From positions 1 to 44,030 of the forward strand of contig ONSW01000008.1 in NCBI GenBank assembly GCA_900320595.1: a stretch of 44,030 bases of DNA. The letters run 5' to 3'. Each line of letters begins with the position of its first letter. Position 1 is the first letter of the stretch. The DNA is from an uncultured Eubacteriales bacterium. GTDB taxonomy: Bacteria > Bacillota > Clostridia > Oscillospirales > Oscillospiraceae. The notes under the pieces were generated by a model. That model made no database searches. It had not been told where the DNA came from and was given only the letters and a program-made list of their open reading frames with translations. Shown here one piece after another: positions 1-8,086 of this stretch. Position numbers and translations under genes: made by a program.

Positions 1-16
1 GGAGGGAGGGAAATAC

Positions 17-202
17 ATGTCTGAAATCTACGTCAAGGAAAACGAGTCTCTGGACAACGCTCTGAAAAGATTCAAGCGCAGCTGCGCCAAGTCCGGCGTC
101 CTGGCTGATCTGAGAAAGAAAGAGTACTATCAGAGCCCCAGCGTCAAGCGTCGTAAGAAATCCGAGGCGGCGCGCAAGAACAAGAACAAGCGCTATTATT
201 GA
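17..202 (+). CDS. rpsU: 30S ribosomal protein bS21
   Basis: Small basic protein of 61 residues that belongs to the small ribosomal subunit and helps initiation at the anti-Shine-Dalgarno end of 16S rRNA. The N-terminus reads [20 protein letters not shown], typical of the bS21 family, and the C-terminus is a lysine/arginine-rich tail ending NKNKRYY. Length is normal for the Gram-positive form. The start is supported by a GGAGGGAGGG purine tract immediately upstream at the window edge; the promoter lies outside the window. A hairpin terminator follows directly, so it is probably the last or only gene of its transcript. Confidence 0.97.
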   Translation: MSEIYVKENESLDNALKRFKRSCAKSGVLADLRKKEYYQSPSVKRRKKSEAARKNKNKRYY

Positions 203-209
203 TCAAAGT

Positions 210-246
210 ACAAGGCAGCGTCCGAAAGGATGCTGCCTTTGTTTTG
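210..246 (+). terminator. Rho-independent terminator of rpsU
   Basis: An inverted repeat AAGGCAGC / GCTGCCTT separated by a 12-base loop is followed by a T-rich run (TTTGTTTT). It starts 8 bases after the rpsU stop codon. Confidence 0.8.
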
Positions 247-257
247 CCTGCGGACAC

Positions 258-302
258 AACAAAAGCGGGAAGCACGTTTGAAGTGCTTCCCGCTTTTGTT
301 CT
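258..302. terminator. Bidirectional terminator between rpsU and the MBG-repeat gene
   Basis: Near-perfect long hairpin: AACAAAAGCGGGAAGCAC and its reverse complement separated by about seven bases. The A/T-rich stem ends give a U-tract on either strand. It lies 34 bases past the stop of the minus-strand MBG-repeat gene and probably ends that transcript. Confidence 0.8.
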
Positions 303-335
303 TTGGGAGTGGAAAGAAGAGAGGATAGGAATCAA

Positions 336-3300
336 TCAGATAGCGTTATTTTCGCCCTTGTGTGCGCCGCCTTTGCGCAGCAGCGGGCGTTTCCAGCGGC
401 GGCCCTTGCCGCTGCCGAAGACGAGGAAATATGCGGCGATGAGGCAGCCGAGCAGCGCCAGCAGCATCAGGATGAGCCAGATGCCGCTCTGGCCGCGGCG
501 GGCGCTCTGGGTGGTCTGGGTACCCTCGATGGAGAACACGGTCTCAACGCTCTCGCCGCCGCTGTATTTTGCCTTCAGTGTGTGGCTGCCGTCGGAAAGC
601 GTGTTGAGATAGGCGGCCTTCAGCCAGATCTCCGTGCTGCCGGAGGCCGAGGTATAGGCGCTGCGGTCAAGGTCCTTGCCGTCGATCTGCAGTCCTTCAA
701 AGCCGTCATAGTCGTGGTCAAGCTTGATGAACAGCGTGCCTGCGCTGCCGCCGACCCAGGTGGGGCCTTCGCTCGACGCGCCGGACTCGTCGCTGACGGT
801 CAGCAGACCGTATTGGTAGCGGATCGCATAGTTCTTGGTGACGTCCGCGCCGCTGTTCTTGTCGGTGACCTTGACGTCGGCGACGGTGTTGTCGCTCGAG
901 CCGACCTTCGTCTGGGTGCCGGTGATGCGCAGCGTGACCTGGTGGTCTTCGACGCGGCCGGTGATGTTCGGGGTCGAACGCTCGGTAAGCGGCGTGCCGT
1001 CATAGACCTTGTTCGCGGCCTTGGTCTCGATCACGAGCTCGCGCTCGCTGATCGTATAGCTGCCTCTGCTGCGGGAAATGTTGAACTGATTCGTCACGTC
1101 GGCGCCGGAGGCGTTGCGGATCGTGACGCTCTTGATCGTGACGTCGTATTTACCGACGTCGGTGACGCTCTCGGGGTTAAAGGTCGCGTCGATGCGATAG
1201 CCGGCCGGCAGCGTGCCGCCCGTGACAAGGATGTCGTTGCCGGTGAAGCGATAGGCCTTGCCGTCATACACCTTGCTGTGATCGCCGAGAGAGAGCGTGA
1301 TGTCCTTGACGGGATTGCTGCCGACGGTCAGCGTGCCGGTCGCGGTCGTCACGGCATAGTTTGCCGTCACGTCGGCGCCGGAGGCGTCGGTGATCTTGAT
1401 CGAATTCTTCGAGATGCTGTTGGCGGAGCTGCCGGTCTGGGTCTGCGAGCCGACGACGGTTGCCGTCAGCTTGTGGCCGCTGACCAGCTCGCCGGAGGTG
1501 ATGGACCAGCTGTTGCGCGTGAGCGCGCTGCCGTCATAGATCTTCGAGGCGGAGGCGGCCGTGATCGTGATCGGGCGCGCCTTGACGGTCAGCTTGCCGG
1601 GCACGACGGTGATCGTGTATTTGTCCGTCACGTCCGTTTCGCCGTTTTTCACAGTGAAGGCGGCCTTGACCTCCTTCTCGCCGACATTGGTCAGCTCGCC
1701 GTCAAATGCGCCGGGAACAAGCTTGTCGCCCTCGGCGAGCGCGCCGGACGTAATCTCATAGTCCTTTGCGGCAAGCGCCTTGCCGTCATAGACCTTCTCC
1801 ACGCTCTTGATCGTGATCGTAAGAGCGGAAGAAGAGGACGAGGAGGTGACCGTCAGCGTGCCGTCCTTCAGCGTAAAGGCATACTGGGCGGTGACGTCCT
1901 TGCCGTCAGGGTCGGTGACCTTGACGGACTTGGCGCTGATGACGTTCGCCGAGGAGCCGACCTTGGTCTGGCTGCCGCTGATCGAAAGCGCAAGCGTGTG
2001 TCCCTTCACGAGGGAGCCGGCGGAAATGGTATAGCTGTTCTTTGTCAGCGCCGTACCGTCGAATTCCTTGGTGTCGGAGTCGGCCGTGATCGTGATCGGC
2101 CGGGGCTTGACAACAAGCTTGCCGGGCACGACGGAGATCTCATAGTTCTCCGTCACGTCGCTCTCGCCGTTCTTCACGGCGAAAACGGCCTTGATGCTTC
2201 CCTGACCGACGCCGGTGATGCCGCCCTCAAAGGAGAGGGGAACGAGCTTGTCGCTGCCGAGCAGCGAGCCGGAGGTCAGCTCAAATTCGCCGCTCGCGGC
2301 GCTCTCGCCGTCATATTCCTTTTCCGTGTCCTTGACCGTCACGGTCAGCTTCTGCTTTTCCGTGCGGGGGACGACGGTGATCGAGCCGTTGATGACGCTG
2401 ATGTTATAGTTCGCGCTCACGTCGCGTCCGCTGCCGTCCTGGATCTTGAACACGGCCGAGCCTGTGCTCGTGCCGGGCAGCGTCTGCCGGCCGGAGTAAG
2501 TGGGAGTGGCGCTGTGTCCTTCGGCAAGCGAGCCGAAGCTGATCGTATAATCCGAGGGCATAAGCGGGAGAGCGTTGTATTCGCCCGCAACGTCGCTGAT
2601 AGTGAAGGTAACGCCGCGCTGTACGATGCGCAGCGTGCCGGGTCTGACGACGAATTCGTATTCGCCCGTGACGTCTTCCTCGCCGCGCATGACGTGAACC
2701 TGGGAGAGATCGAGCGTGGCCTCGCTCTCGCCGGCGTCGGTGCGCGAGGGCGCGAGCGCGCTGTCGGGAACGATCAGCTCGTCTCCGCTCTTCACCTCGC
2801 CGTATCGGATATAGCTTGCGGTGAGCGGCGTGCCGTCATATTCCTTTTCGCCGCCGGTAAAGGAGAAGATGATCGCGTCCTTCCACTGTGCCTCAAGCAC
2901 GGCGGAGGAGCAAAGCACAATCTTGTCGCCGCCCTTGACGATGGCGGAGGCGCCGTTGGAAAAGCTGAGCTTCCAGCCCGTAAAGATTTTTCCGAGCGTG
3001 AGTGCGTGGGAACCGGCCTGCGCGTCGAGCGCGGCGACCGTATAGTCGGCAGAGCCCGCGCCTTCTGGGATCGCCAGCTCGACCGAGTCGCCTCCCGCGG
3101 CGACGGGAGAGGGGAGCGCGGCCGCCGTGCCGGCGGTATAGCTCACGGTGAGCGGGACGGCGGGATCGACGCGGTCAAGCTCGATGCGGATCGTATAGCG
3201 CTCGCCGCTGCCGTTGAAGACCGCGCCGACGGCCGATGCGTCGTAGCTCTCGGCAAAGAGCGCGGCGGGCAGCACGACCGCGCCTGCGGCGTCGGTCTTT

Positions 3301-3689
3301 GCCCCGGCGATCGAAAGAAGACTGCGGCTTTCAGCGGCGGCTTCGCTCCCGTCCGCGACAATCATCACCGTGCGCAGCACATAGCCCGCGGGCGGCGTGA
3401 GCGTCACACCGCCGCGGCGCAGATCTGCGACGGTGGGCGATGCAACGGGCGTGCCGGAGGCGTCTTTTCCGAAATCCACGGAAAAGCCCTTGCCGAGCGC
3501 ACTTTCGACCTCCTCGGCGGTGGTGAGCGTAAGCTCGTGTCCTTCGCCGTCCGTCGCCTTGACGGACCAGCCGATCGAAGCCGTGTCCGCCGGTCCTTCC
3601 GCAAAGGCGGCGGGAGCGGCGAGCGCGAAGAGCTGGACGACAAGCACGAAGGCAAGCAGGACGATACCGATTTTAGATGACTTGCTCAT
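336..3689 (-). CDS. Large secreted MBG/YDG-repeat surface protein with C-terminal membrane anchor
   Basis: A surface or adhesin-like protein of about 1117 residues; its ligand is not evident. A signal peptide (SKIGIVLLAFVLVVQLFALA, ending in APAAFAEG) starts the protein. Eight repeats each begin with a K-x-YDG-x-L/A motif near residues 282, 370, 457, 542, 632, 717, 806 and 894, about 85-90 residues apart. Each is followed by an S-G-x-L or A-E-G-H stretch and a DVTxxYxI strand, as in MBG (mostly bacterial Ig-like) domains. A transmembrane helix lies near residues 1065-1090 (IWLILMLLALLGCLIAAYFL) followed by a basic tail. I see no LPxTG or NPxTN motif. The ATG at 3689 is chosen over 3776 because AGAGGAG precedes it and the likely promoter lies at 3783-3810. 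A sortase gene lies just upstream. Confidence 0.85.
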   Translation of the reverse strand: MSKSSKIGIVLLAFVLVVQLFALAAPAAFAEGPADTASIGWSVKATDGEGHELTLTTAEEVESALGKGFSVDFGKDASGTPVASPTVADLRRGGVTLTPPAGYVLRTVMIVADGSEAAAESRSLLSIAGAKTDAAGAVVLPAALFAESYDASAVGAVFNGSGERYTIRIELDRVDPAVPLTVSYTAGTAAALPSPVAAGGDSVELAIPEGAGSADYTVAALDAQAGSHALTLGKIFTGWKLSFSNGASAIVKGGDKIVLCSSAVLEAQWKDAIIFSFTGGEKEYDGTPLTASYIRYGEVKSGDELIVPDSALAPSRTDAGESEATLDLSQVHVMRGEEDVTGEYEFVVRPGTLRIVQRGVTFTISDVAGEYNALPLMPSDYTISFGSLAEGHSATPTYSGRQTLPGTSTGSAVFKIQDGSGRDVSANYNISVINGSITVVPRTEKQKLTVTVKDTEKEYDGESAASGEFELTSGSLLGSDKLVPLSFEGGITGVGQGSIKAVFAVKNGESDVTENYEISVVPGKLVVKPRPITITADSDTKEFDGTALTKNSYTISAGSLVKGHTLALSISGSQTKVGSSANVISAKSVKVTDPDGKDVTAQYAFTLKDGTLTVTSSSSSSALTITIKSVEKVYDGKALAAKDYEITSGALAEGDKLVPGAFDGELTNVGEKEVKAAFTVKNGETDVTDKYTITVVPGKLTVKARPITITAASASKIYDGSALTRNSWSITSGELVSGHKLTATVVGSQTQTGSSANSISKNSIKITDASGADVTANYAVTTATGTLTVGSNPVKDITLSLGDHSKVYDGKAYRFTGNDILVTGGTLPAGYRIDATFNPESVTDVGKYDVTIKSVTIRNASGADVTNQFNISRSRGSYTISERELVIETKAANKVYDGTPLTERSTPNITGRVEDHQVTLRITGTQTKVGSSDNTVADVKVTDKNSGADVTKNYAIRYQYGLLTVSDESGASSEGPTWVGGSAGTLFIKLDHDYDGFEGLQIDGKDLDRSAYTSASGSTEIWLKAAYLNTLSDGSHTLKAKYSGGESVETVFSIEGTQTTQSARRGQSGIWLILMLLALLGCLIAAYFLVFGSGKGRRWKRPLLRKGGAHKGENNAI

Positions 3690-3782
3690 TTTGCGTTTCT
3701 CCTCTGAACAGGACGGGGTAATTCTTAAGATTCTTAAGCGATTTGTTCCCTGAATGAACGAATTTGCTGTTTTCATGGTCTC

Positions 3783-3810
3783 ATTATATCATGTTACGTT
3801 TTGTTTACAA
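3783..3810 (-). promoter_or_regulatory. Probable sigma-A promoter of the MBG-repeat gene
   Basis: On the minus strand TTGTAA (3805-3810) and TATAAT (3783-3788) are 16 bases apart. This implies transcription starting near 3776 and a leader of about 85 bases before the ATG at 3689. The leader contains a doubled TTCTTAAG element. Confidence 0.6.
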
Positions 3811-3855
3811 GATGTCGGAGGCTGAATAATTCTTAAGGAAAAGAGTCTCCTTCCT

Positions 3856-3888
3856 TAAAAAAGCAGACCGGAGGAAGCTCCGGTCTGC
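3856..3888 (-). terminator. Terminator of the sortase gene
   Basis: Stem GCAGACCGGAG (3863-3873) pairs with CTCCGGTCTGC (3878-3888) around a four-base loop. On the minus strand it is followed by a run of six T. It lies about 20 bases after the sortase stop codon. Confidence 0.85.
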
Positions 3889-3907
3889 GCCGCCGTGCGA
3901 ATAGGGC

Positions 3908-4723
3908 TCAGCCGATCTCCACAAGCTTGCCGAAGAGCACAAAGCGGACGTCTTCGGCGGAGTAGGTGCAGGTCGAGAGCGTGATGATCCGGTCGGTGCT
4001 GCTCACCTCGACGGAGCTGGAGAAATCGGAATAAAGCCGTACGGTGTTGAGGTATGCGGTAAAGTCGCCCTCCGTTGCAAAGGCGGAGGCATAGACAAAG
4101 GATTCGGGGTCCGTCGTGAAGCCCGCGAAGAAATCGACGCGGTAATTCTGATCGGGCGTATTGAGATACATGACGGGATGCGCGTCGTAAAAGGCCTGGT
4201 CGGTGTAGTCGTCGACCAGCGCGAACATCGAGCCGTCGCGCATGTTGTGGCCGTAGATGATCGTGTTCTGTCCCGAAAAATCGTCCGGGCAGGTGAAGTC
4301 CGCGAACAGCGAGCCGCCCACATTGTACGAGCCGTCAAGAAAATGGTCCAGATAATAATCGTTGTCATAGCCCTGGACGACCGGATAGTTGATCGCCGTA
4401 TTCGGCAGATAGAGCCAGCCGATAACGTCGTCGCTGCGCTGTGAGAGCAGGCCAAAGTCGATCGAGATCGGGGAAACGTCAAGCGGTGCTTCCGCGCCGA
4501 CAACGATCACCCCGTCGTCGGAAGGACTGCTCCCGGCGGGCGAGCCCGTCTCCTCCCGGCCGCCCGTAAGCGTCGAGAAAACAGAGCCGGAAAGCGAATC
4601 ATAGCGATCCGCCGCCTCGTGATAGCCCCGCTGGATCGAATAGATCTTCCAGCCGCTGACCAAGGCCGCCAGCAAAAGCAAAATAACAAGCGCCGTCAAT
4701 AACGTGCGCGTAAGACCTCTCAT
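3908..4723 (-). CDS. srtB: Class B sortase
   Basis: Membrane-anchored cysteine transpeptidase of 271 residues that cleaves a sorting signal and links surface proteins to the cell wall. An N-terminal transmembrane helix (about 7-25) is followed by a linker and the sortase fold from about residue 85. The catalytic triad is visible: His159 in IIYGHNM, Cys252 in TLSTCTY and Arg260 in DVRFVLFGKL. The TLSTC context and the long region between His and Cys fit class B. GGGAGG precedes the ATG. It is a single gene ending in its own terminator, next to the MBG-repeat protein. That protein lacks an obvious sorting signal, so whether it is a substrate is open. Confidence 0.93.
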   Translation of the reverse strand: MRGLTRTLLTALVILLLLAALVSGWKIYSIQRGYHEAADRYDSLSGSVFSTLTGGREETGSPAGSSPSDDGVIVVGAEAPLDVSPISIDFGLLSQRSDDVIGWLYLPNTAINYPVVQGYDNDYYLDHFLDGSYNVGGSLFADFTCPDDFSGQNTIIYGHNMRDGSMFALVDDYTDQAFYDAHPVMYLNTPDQNYRVDFFAGFTTDPESFVYASAFATEGDFTAYLNTVRLYSDFSSSVEVSSTDRIITLSTCTYSAEDVRFVLFGKLVEIG

Positions 4724-4837
4724 TTAGGAAGCCTCCCTTCCGCGGAATATTATAGTATAACGAAAACCGAAATGGTAGCCCCGCCGGCAAAAACTAATGA
4801 TTCTTCATAATTGGATAAAAATTAAGAAAGGAAAGAC

Positions 4838-4866
4838 TTGCGCTGTCCGCCTGTCCATGTTATATT
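4838..4866 (+). promoter_or_regulatory. Probable promoter of the SPT-like/SDR unit
   Basis: TTGCGC (4838-4843), a 17-base spacer and TATATT (4861-4866) stand about 50 bases ahead of the ATG at 4916. A ribosome binding site AGGAG lies at 4904-4908. Confidence 0.65.
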
Positions 4867-4915
4867 TAATTCAAATATTTTAATAAAAAAATTTGGACTA
4901 ATCAGGAGATGAACG

Positions 4916-6091
4916 ATGGATATCTTTGAAAAATGCTACCGTCCTTCCATGGCGGATGAGGTCCGGGAAAAGGGGATCTACCCCTATTTCCATGCGCTCG
5001 AATCCCGGCAGGACACCGAGGTCATCATGGAGGGCAAGCGCCGCATCATGCTGGGCTCGAACAACTATCTCGGCCTGACCACCGATCCGGAGATCATCGA
5101 GGCCGGCATCCGCGCCTTTGAGCGGTACGGCAGCGGCTGCTCCGGCTCGCGCTTCCTCAACGGCACGCTGGAGATGCATCTAGAGCTCGAGGCTGAGCTG
5201 GGCAAATTCCTGCGCAAGAGCGGGATCGTGACCTTCTCGACCGGCTTCCAGTCCAACCTGGGCATCCTCTCGGCGATCGTCGGACGCAACGACTATGTCA
5301 TCTGCGACAAGGAAAACCACGCCAGCATCTATGACGGCTGCCGTCTCAGCTTCGGCAAGATGCTGCGCTACGCGCACAACGACATGGAGGACCTGGAAAA
5401 GCAGCTGCAGCGTGTGCCGGAAGATTCCGGCAGCCTGATCGTCACCGACGGCGTGTTCAGCATGGGCGGCGACATCGCGAAGCTCCCGGAGATCGTGAAG
5501 CTTGCGAAGCAGTACGGCGCGCGCGTCATGGTCGACGACGCGCACGGTCTCGGCGTCATCGGCGAGGGCGGCCGCGGCACGGCCAGCCACTTCGGCCTCG
5601 AGGATGAGGTCGACATCTACATGGGCACCTTCTCGAAGTCGCTTGCGAGTCTCGGCGGCTACATGGCGGCGGACGCGCGCGTGGCGGACTATGTGCGCCA
5701 TGCCTCACGCCCCTTCATCTTCTCGGCCTCCATCACGCCGGCGAGCTGCGCCGTCGCGCTCACCGCGCTGCGCAAGCTTGAGGCGCACCCCGAGCTGCCG
5801 CAGCGGCTGCAGAGCCTGTCCGCCTATGCGCGCGAGGGCTTCCACAAGCGCGGCGTGCGCATCCGCGAATCGATCGCCGACGTCCCCACGCCGATCATCC
5901 CGCTCTACACCAACGACATCATGAACACGCTCGAGACCTCGCGGCGGATCTATGACGCGGGCGTTTACGTCAATCCCGTTCTGCCCCCCGCCACGCCGCC
6001 GGCCGACTGTTTGCTCCGCACAAGCTACATGGCCACGCACACCGAGGCGCTTCTGGACGAGGCGATGGACATCATCGCCGCCAATCTGTAA
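4916..6091 (+). CDS. Alpha-oxoamine synthase, probable serine palmitoyltransferase
   Basis: PLP-dependent enzyme of 391 residues that condenses an amino acid with an acyl thioester and releases CO2. Family hallmarks are SNNYLGL (48-54), YGSGCSGSRFLNGT (71-84), a stacking His135 in ENHASIYDG, Asp208 and His210 in DDAHGLG, and the PLP lysine Lys241 in GTFSKSLASLGG. Several stretches resemble bacterial serine palmitoyltransferases of Bacteroidetes rather than BioF or Kbl. These are IYPYFHALES near the N-terminus, HNDMEDLEKQLQ, and the C-terminal VNPVLPPATPP with YMATHTEALLDEA. The likely reaction is L-serine plus a fatty acyl-CoA giving 3-ketosphinganine. A gene for a reductase of the right type follows 19 bases downstream. 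Substrate assignment comes from remembered motifs, so 2-amino-3-ketobutyrate ligase or 8-amino-7-oxononanoate synthase activity cannot be excluded. Confidence 0.75.
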   Translation: MDIFEKCYRPSMADEVREKGIYPYFHALESRQDTEVIMEGKRRIMLGSNNYLGLTTDPEIIEAGIRAFERYGSGCSGSRFLNGTLEMHLELEAELGKFLRKSGIVTFSTGFQSNLGILSAIVGRNDYVICDKENHASIYDGCRLSFGKMLRYAHNDMEDLEKQLQRVPEDSGSLIVTDGVFSMGGDIAKLPEIVKLAKQYGARVMVDDAHGLGVIGEGGRGTASHFGLEDEVDIYMGTFSKSLASLGGYMAADARVADYVRHASRPFIFSASITPASCAVALTALRKLEAHPELPQRLQSLSAYAREGFHKRGVRIRESIADVPTPIIPLYTNDIMNTLETSRRIYDAGVYVNPVLPPATPPADCLLRTSYMATHTEALLDEAMDIIAANL

Positions 6092-6110
6092 GAGAGGGAA
6101 GGGGAGAGAC

Positions 6111-6905
6111 ATGGGCAAAGTCGTATTGATCACCGGCGGCAGCTCCGGCATCGGCAAAAACGCCGCGCTCGCGCTGGTGAAGATGGGCTGCACCGTTTAT
6201 GAAATGAGCCGCAAGGATTCCGTCGGCCTTGAGGGCGTCCGCCACATCCGCGGCGATGTCACGGACGAGACCCAGGCCGCCGCGGCGGTCAGAGAAGTCG
6301 TCGAGCGGGAGGGCCGGCTCGACGTGCTGATCAACAACGCGGGCTTCGGCATCTCCGGCGCCGTCGAGTTCACGCCGCCGAGCGAGGCACGGCGGCAGTT
6401 TGACGTCAACTTCTTCGGCATGGTGAACATGAACAAGGCCGCGCTTCCGGTCATGCGCGAGCAGGGCGGCGGCAGGATCGTGTGCATGAGCTCGGTCGCC
6501 GCGCCGATCGCGATCCCGTTCCAGGCCTACTATTCCGCCTCCAAGGCCGCTGTCAGGACCTACTGTCTTGCGCTGCACGAGGAGGTGCGCCCCTACGGCG
6601 TGGAGATCTGCGTCATCATGCCCGGCGACATCGCCACGGGCTTTACCGCCGCCCGCGCCAAGAGCGCCGAGGGCGACGACGTCTACGGCGGGCGCATTTC
6701 GCGCTCGGTCGCCGTGATGGAGCACGACGAGCAGACCGGCATGACGGCCGAGTTCGCCGGCAGCTTCGTGGCGAAGATCGCGACGAAAAAGGGCCACAAG
6801 CCCGTGGTGACCATGGGAGGAAAGTACAAGGTCTTCGTTTTCCTCACAAGGCTCATGTCCACGCGCCTGATGACCTTCCTCGTCGGCAAAATCTACGCAT
6901 CCTGA
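6111..6905 (+). CDS. Short-chain dehydrogenase/reductase, candidate 3-ketosphinganine reductase
   Basis: NAD(P)-dependent reductase of 264 residues. It shows the cofactor motif TGGSSGIG (8-15), NNAG (75-78), catalytic Ser128 in MSSVA and Tyr141/Lys145 in YYSASK. The C-terminal segment KYKVFVFLTRLMSTRLMTFL is hydrophobic and could sit on the membrane, as in ketosphinganine reductases. The ATG at 6111 is chosen because GGGAAGGGGAGAG precedes it and homology begins there; the frame is open further upstream only by chance inside the previous gene. It is co-transcribed with the alpha-oxoamine synthase, and I infer that it reduces that enzyme's 3-keto product. The SDR family is broad, so the substrate is inferred from context. 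Confidence 0.8.
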   Translation: MGKVVLITGGSSGIGKNAALALVKMGCTVYEMSRKDSVGLEGVRHIRGDVTDETQAAAAVREVVEREGRLDVLINNAGFGISGAVEFTPPSEARRQFDVNFFGMVNMNKAALPVMREQGGGRIVCMSSVAAPIAIPFQAYYSASKAAVRTYCLALHEEVRPYGVEICVIMPGDIATGFTAARAKSAEGDDVYGGRISRSVAVMEHDEQTGMTAEFAGSFVAKIATKKGHKPVVTMGGKYKVFVFLTRLMSTRLMTFLVGKIYAS

Positions 6906-6930
6906 AAGAGCGGCTTGAAAAGAAAAGAAA

Positions 6931-6966
6931 AAGACGGCGTGACCTGAGTCGGTCACGCCGTCTTTG
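6931..6966. terminator. Bidirectional terminator between the SDR and Nudix genes
   Basis: A perfect 15-base stem AAAGACGGCGTGACC and its complement, with a six-base loop, lies between two convergent genes. An A-rich run on the left gives a U-tract for the minus-strand transcript. Confidence 0.8.
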
Positions 6967-7016
6967 AATCCATCGGGAAAACGGAAGGCAGAGAGCGATG
7001 GAAGACAAAGCTGCCT

Positions 7017-7478
7017 TTATCTGACACCCTCTGAAATAAGCTTTTCGATGACGCGGCGTATTGGTGGAGAGATTTCGGAAAGATCGATTTCAGCGACGGA
7101 AAAAAACCGAAGCTCTTCCATTTCTCCATCCATTGATCTCGGCTCACCGTGCCAGTTCCTGCAGAGGAATACGACTTCAAAATTTGAAACCTCATCGCCG
7201 TTGGGGTAAATATAATGGGCATCCGGACCTGAATTGATACAGAAAAATACAAGATCTTCTGCTGTCAGACCCATCTCTTCAAACAATTCCCGTTTTGCAC
7301 AATCCTCTGCAATTTCATCGATTTCAACTGCACCGCCGGAATAACCCCATTTGTGGTTGTCTGAGCGCTTTCCCAATAAGATACGCTCCTGCGCGTCAAG
7401 GCAGATGATACTGGCGCCGCACTGCATAACAGTGCGATGACCGACCAGCTTCCTCATTTCAGACATATACCCGGTCAT
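7017..7478 (-). CDS. Nudix hydrolase
   Basis: Hydrolase of 153 residues acting on nucleoside diphosphates linked to another moiety. The Nudix box is complete at residues 49-71: GAVEIDEIAEDCAKRE followed by LFEEMGL, matching Gx5Ex7REUxEExGU. The ATG at 7478 is chosen over the upstream start at 7613 because AGGAGGG stands just before it and the likely promoter lies at 7513-7541. Base composition is well below that of the neighbours: the line 7201-7260 has 22 G/C in 60. That suggests acquisition by transfer. It stands alone and converges on the SDR gene. The substrate cannot be read from the sequence. Confidence 0.9.
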   Translation of the reverse strand: MTGYMSEMRKLVGHRTVMQCGASIICLDAQERILLGKRSDNHKWGYSGGAVEIDEIAEDCAKRELFEEMGLTAEDLVFFCINSGPDAHYIYPNGDEVSNFEVVFLCRNWHGEPRSMDGEMEELRFFSVAEIDLSEISPPIRRVIEKLISEGVR

Positions 7479-7512
7479 GCTTTGTCCCTCCTGATTCCTG
7501 TTTGTTGAAGAG

Positions 7513-7541
7513 ATTATAGCATCTTCCCGGACGGGGAGCAA
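7513..7541 (-). promoter_or_regulatory. Promoter of the Nudix gene
   Basis: On the minus strand TTGCTC (7536-7541), a 17-base spacer and TATAAT (7513-7518) lie about 35 bases upstream of the ATG at 7478. Confidence 0.7.
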
Positions 7542-7686
7542 CAAATACTGCTGGCGAAAAAAGCGTTTGCTTTTAACAGATCGAGTATAGCGTTTCTTGC
7601 CCGAAAAAAACAAAATCTAACGAAACCCGGCAAAGAGGGTTCGATTTTGGGAGGAGGAGCGATGTGGCAACTATCAAGGGAAGGGA

Positions 7687-7712
7687 TTGAAAGGGAAAGC
7701 TTTCCCTTTCAA
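7687..7712. repeat. Perfect 26-base palindrome
   Basis: The half-site TTGAAAGGGAAAG is followed without a gap by its exact reverse complement. It has no loop and no T-run, so it is a poor terminator. It might be an operator, a recombination site or a remnant of a mobile element; nothing decides this. Confidence 0.6.
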
Positions 7713-7762
7713 CAATTTGAGCAAAGTGGATTATTTGCCCGAGGCAGAGCCGCGGGCCCTCC

Positions 7763-7802
7763 AAAAAAGAAGCATCTGCTATCAGCAGATGCTTCTTTTT
7801 TG
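7763..7802 (-). terminator. Terminator of the tRNA operon
   Basis: AAAAAAGAAGCATCTGCT and its complement form an 18-base stem around a three-base loop. It ends in six T on the minus strand, directly after the CCA end of tRNA-Cys. Confidence 0.85.
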
Positions 7803-7876
7803 GAGGCGCCACCCGGATTTGAACCGGGGCAATCGCGGATTTGCAGTCCGCTGCCTTACCACTTGGCTATGGCGCC
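7801..7876 (-). tRNA. tRNA-Cys(GCA)
   Basis: Read on the minus strand, the acceptor stem GGCGCCA pairs with TGGCGCC, the anticodon loop is CTGCAAA (anticodon GCA), and the T-loop GGTTCAAATCC is intact. The discriminator base is U, as expected for Cys, and CCA is encoded. It is the last tRNA of a four-gene operon. Confidence 0.97.
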
Positions 7877-7922
7877 GGATATTGGAAAAGAGGGCTTTTC
7901 ACAAAACCCTCTTTTCTTTTTG

Positions 7923-7998
7923 TGGAGCGGCCTACGAGGCTCGAACTCGCTACCTCCACCTTGGCAAGGTGGCGCTCTACCAGATGAGCTAAGGCCGC
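7923..7998 (-). tRNA. tRNA-Gly(GCC)
   Basis: On the minus strand the acceptor stem GCGGCCT pairs with AGGCCGC, the anticodon loop is TTGCCAA (anticodon GCC), the T-arm contains GTTCGAGCC and CCA is encoded. It is the third gene of the tRNA operon. Confidence 0.97.
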
Positions 7999-8001
7999 AG
8001 A

Positions 8002-8077
<76 letters not shown>

Positions 8078-8086
8078 ATATAGTTA

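Larger units (their letters stand above)
7479..7761. other. Gene-free stretch between the Nudix gene and the tRNA operon
   Basis: No coding region is supported here. The stretch holds the Nudix promoter and, at 7687-7712, a perfect 26-base palindrome whose half-site is TTGAAAGGGAAAG. The rest shows nothing I recognise. Confidence 0.6.

Noticed and set aside
303-3680. Open frame of 1125 codons on the plus strand opposite the MBG-repeat gene
   Set aside because: It is the antisense of a GC-rich repeated gene, with Ala/Gly/Arg/Asp-rich composition and no signal, start context or family match. The minus-strand reading has signal peptide, repeats and ribosome binding site.
4916-6091. Plain BioF (8-amino-7-oxononanoate synthase) or Kbl assignment
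   Set aside because: No biotin or threonine-degradation genes are nearby and the C-terminal VNPVLPPATPP segment fits serine palmitoyltransferases better; still kept as an alternative.
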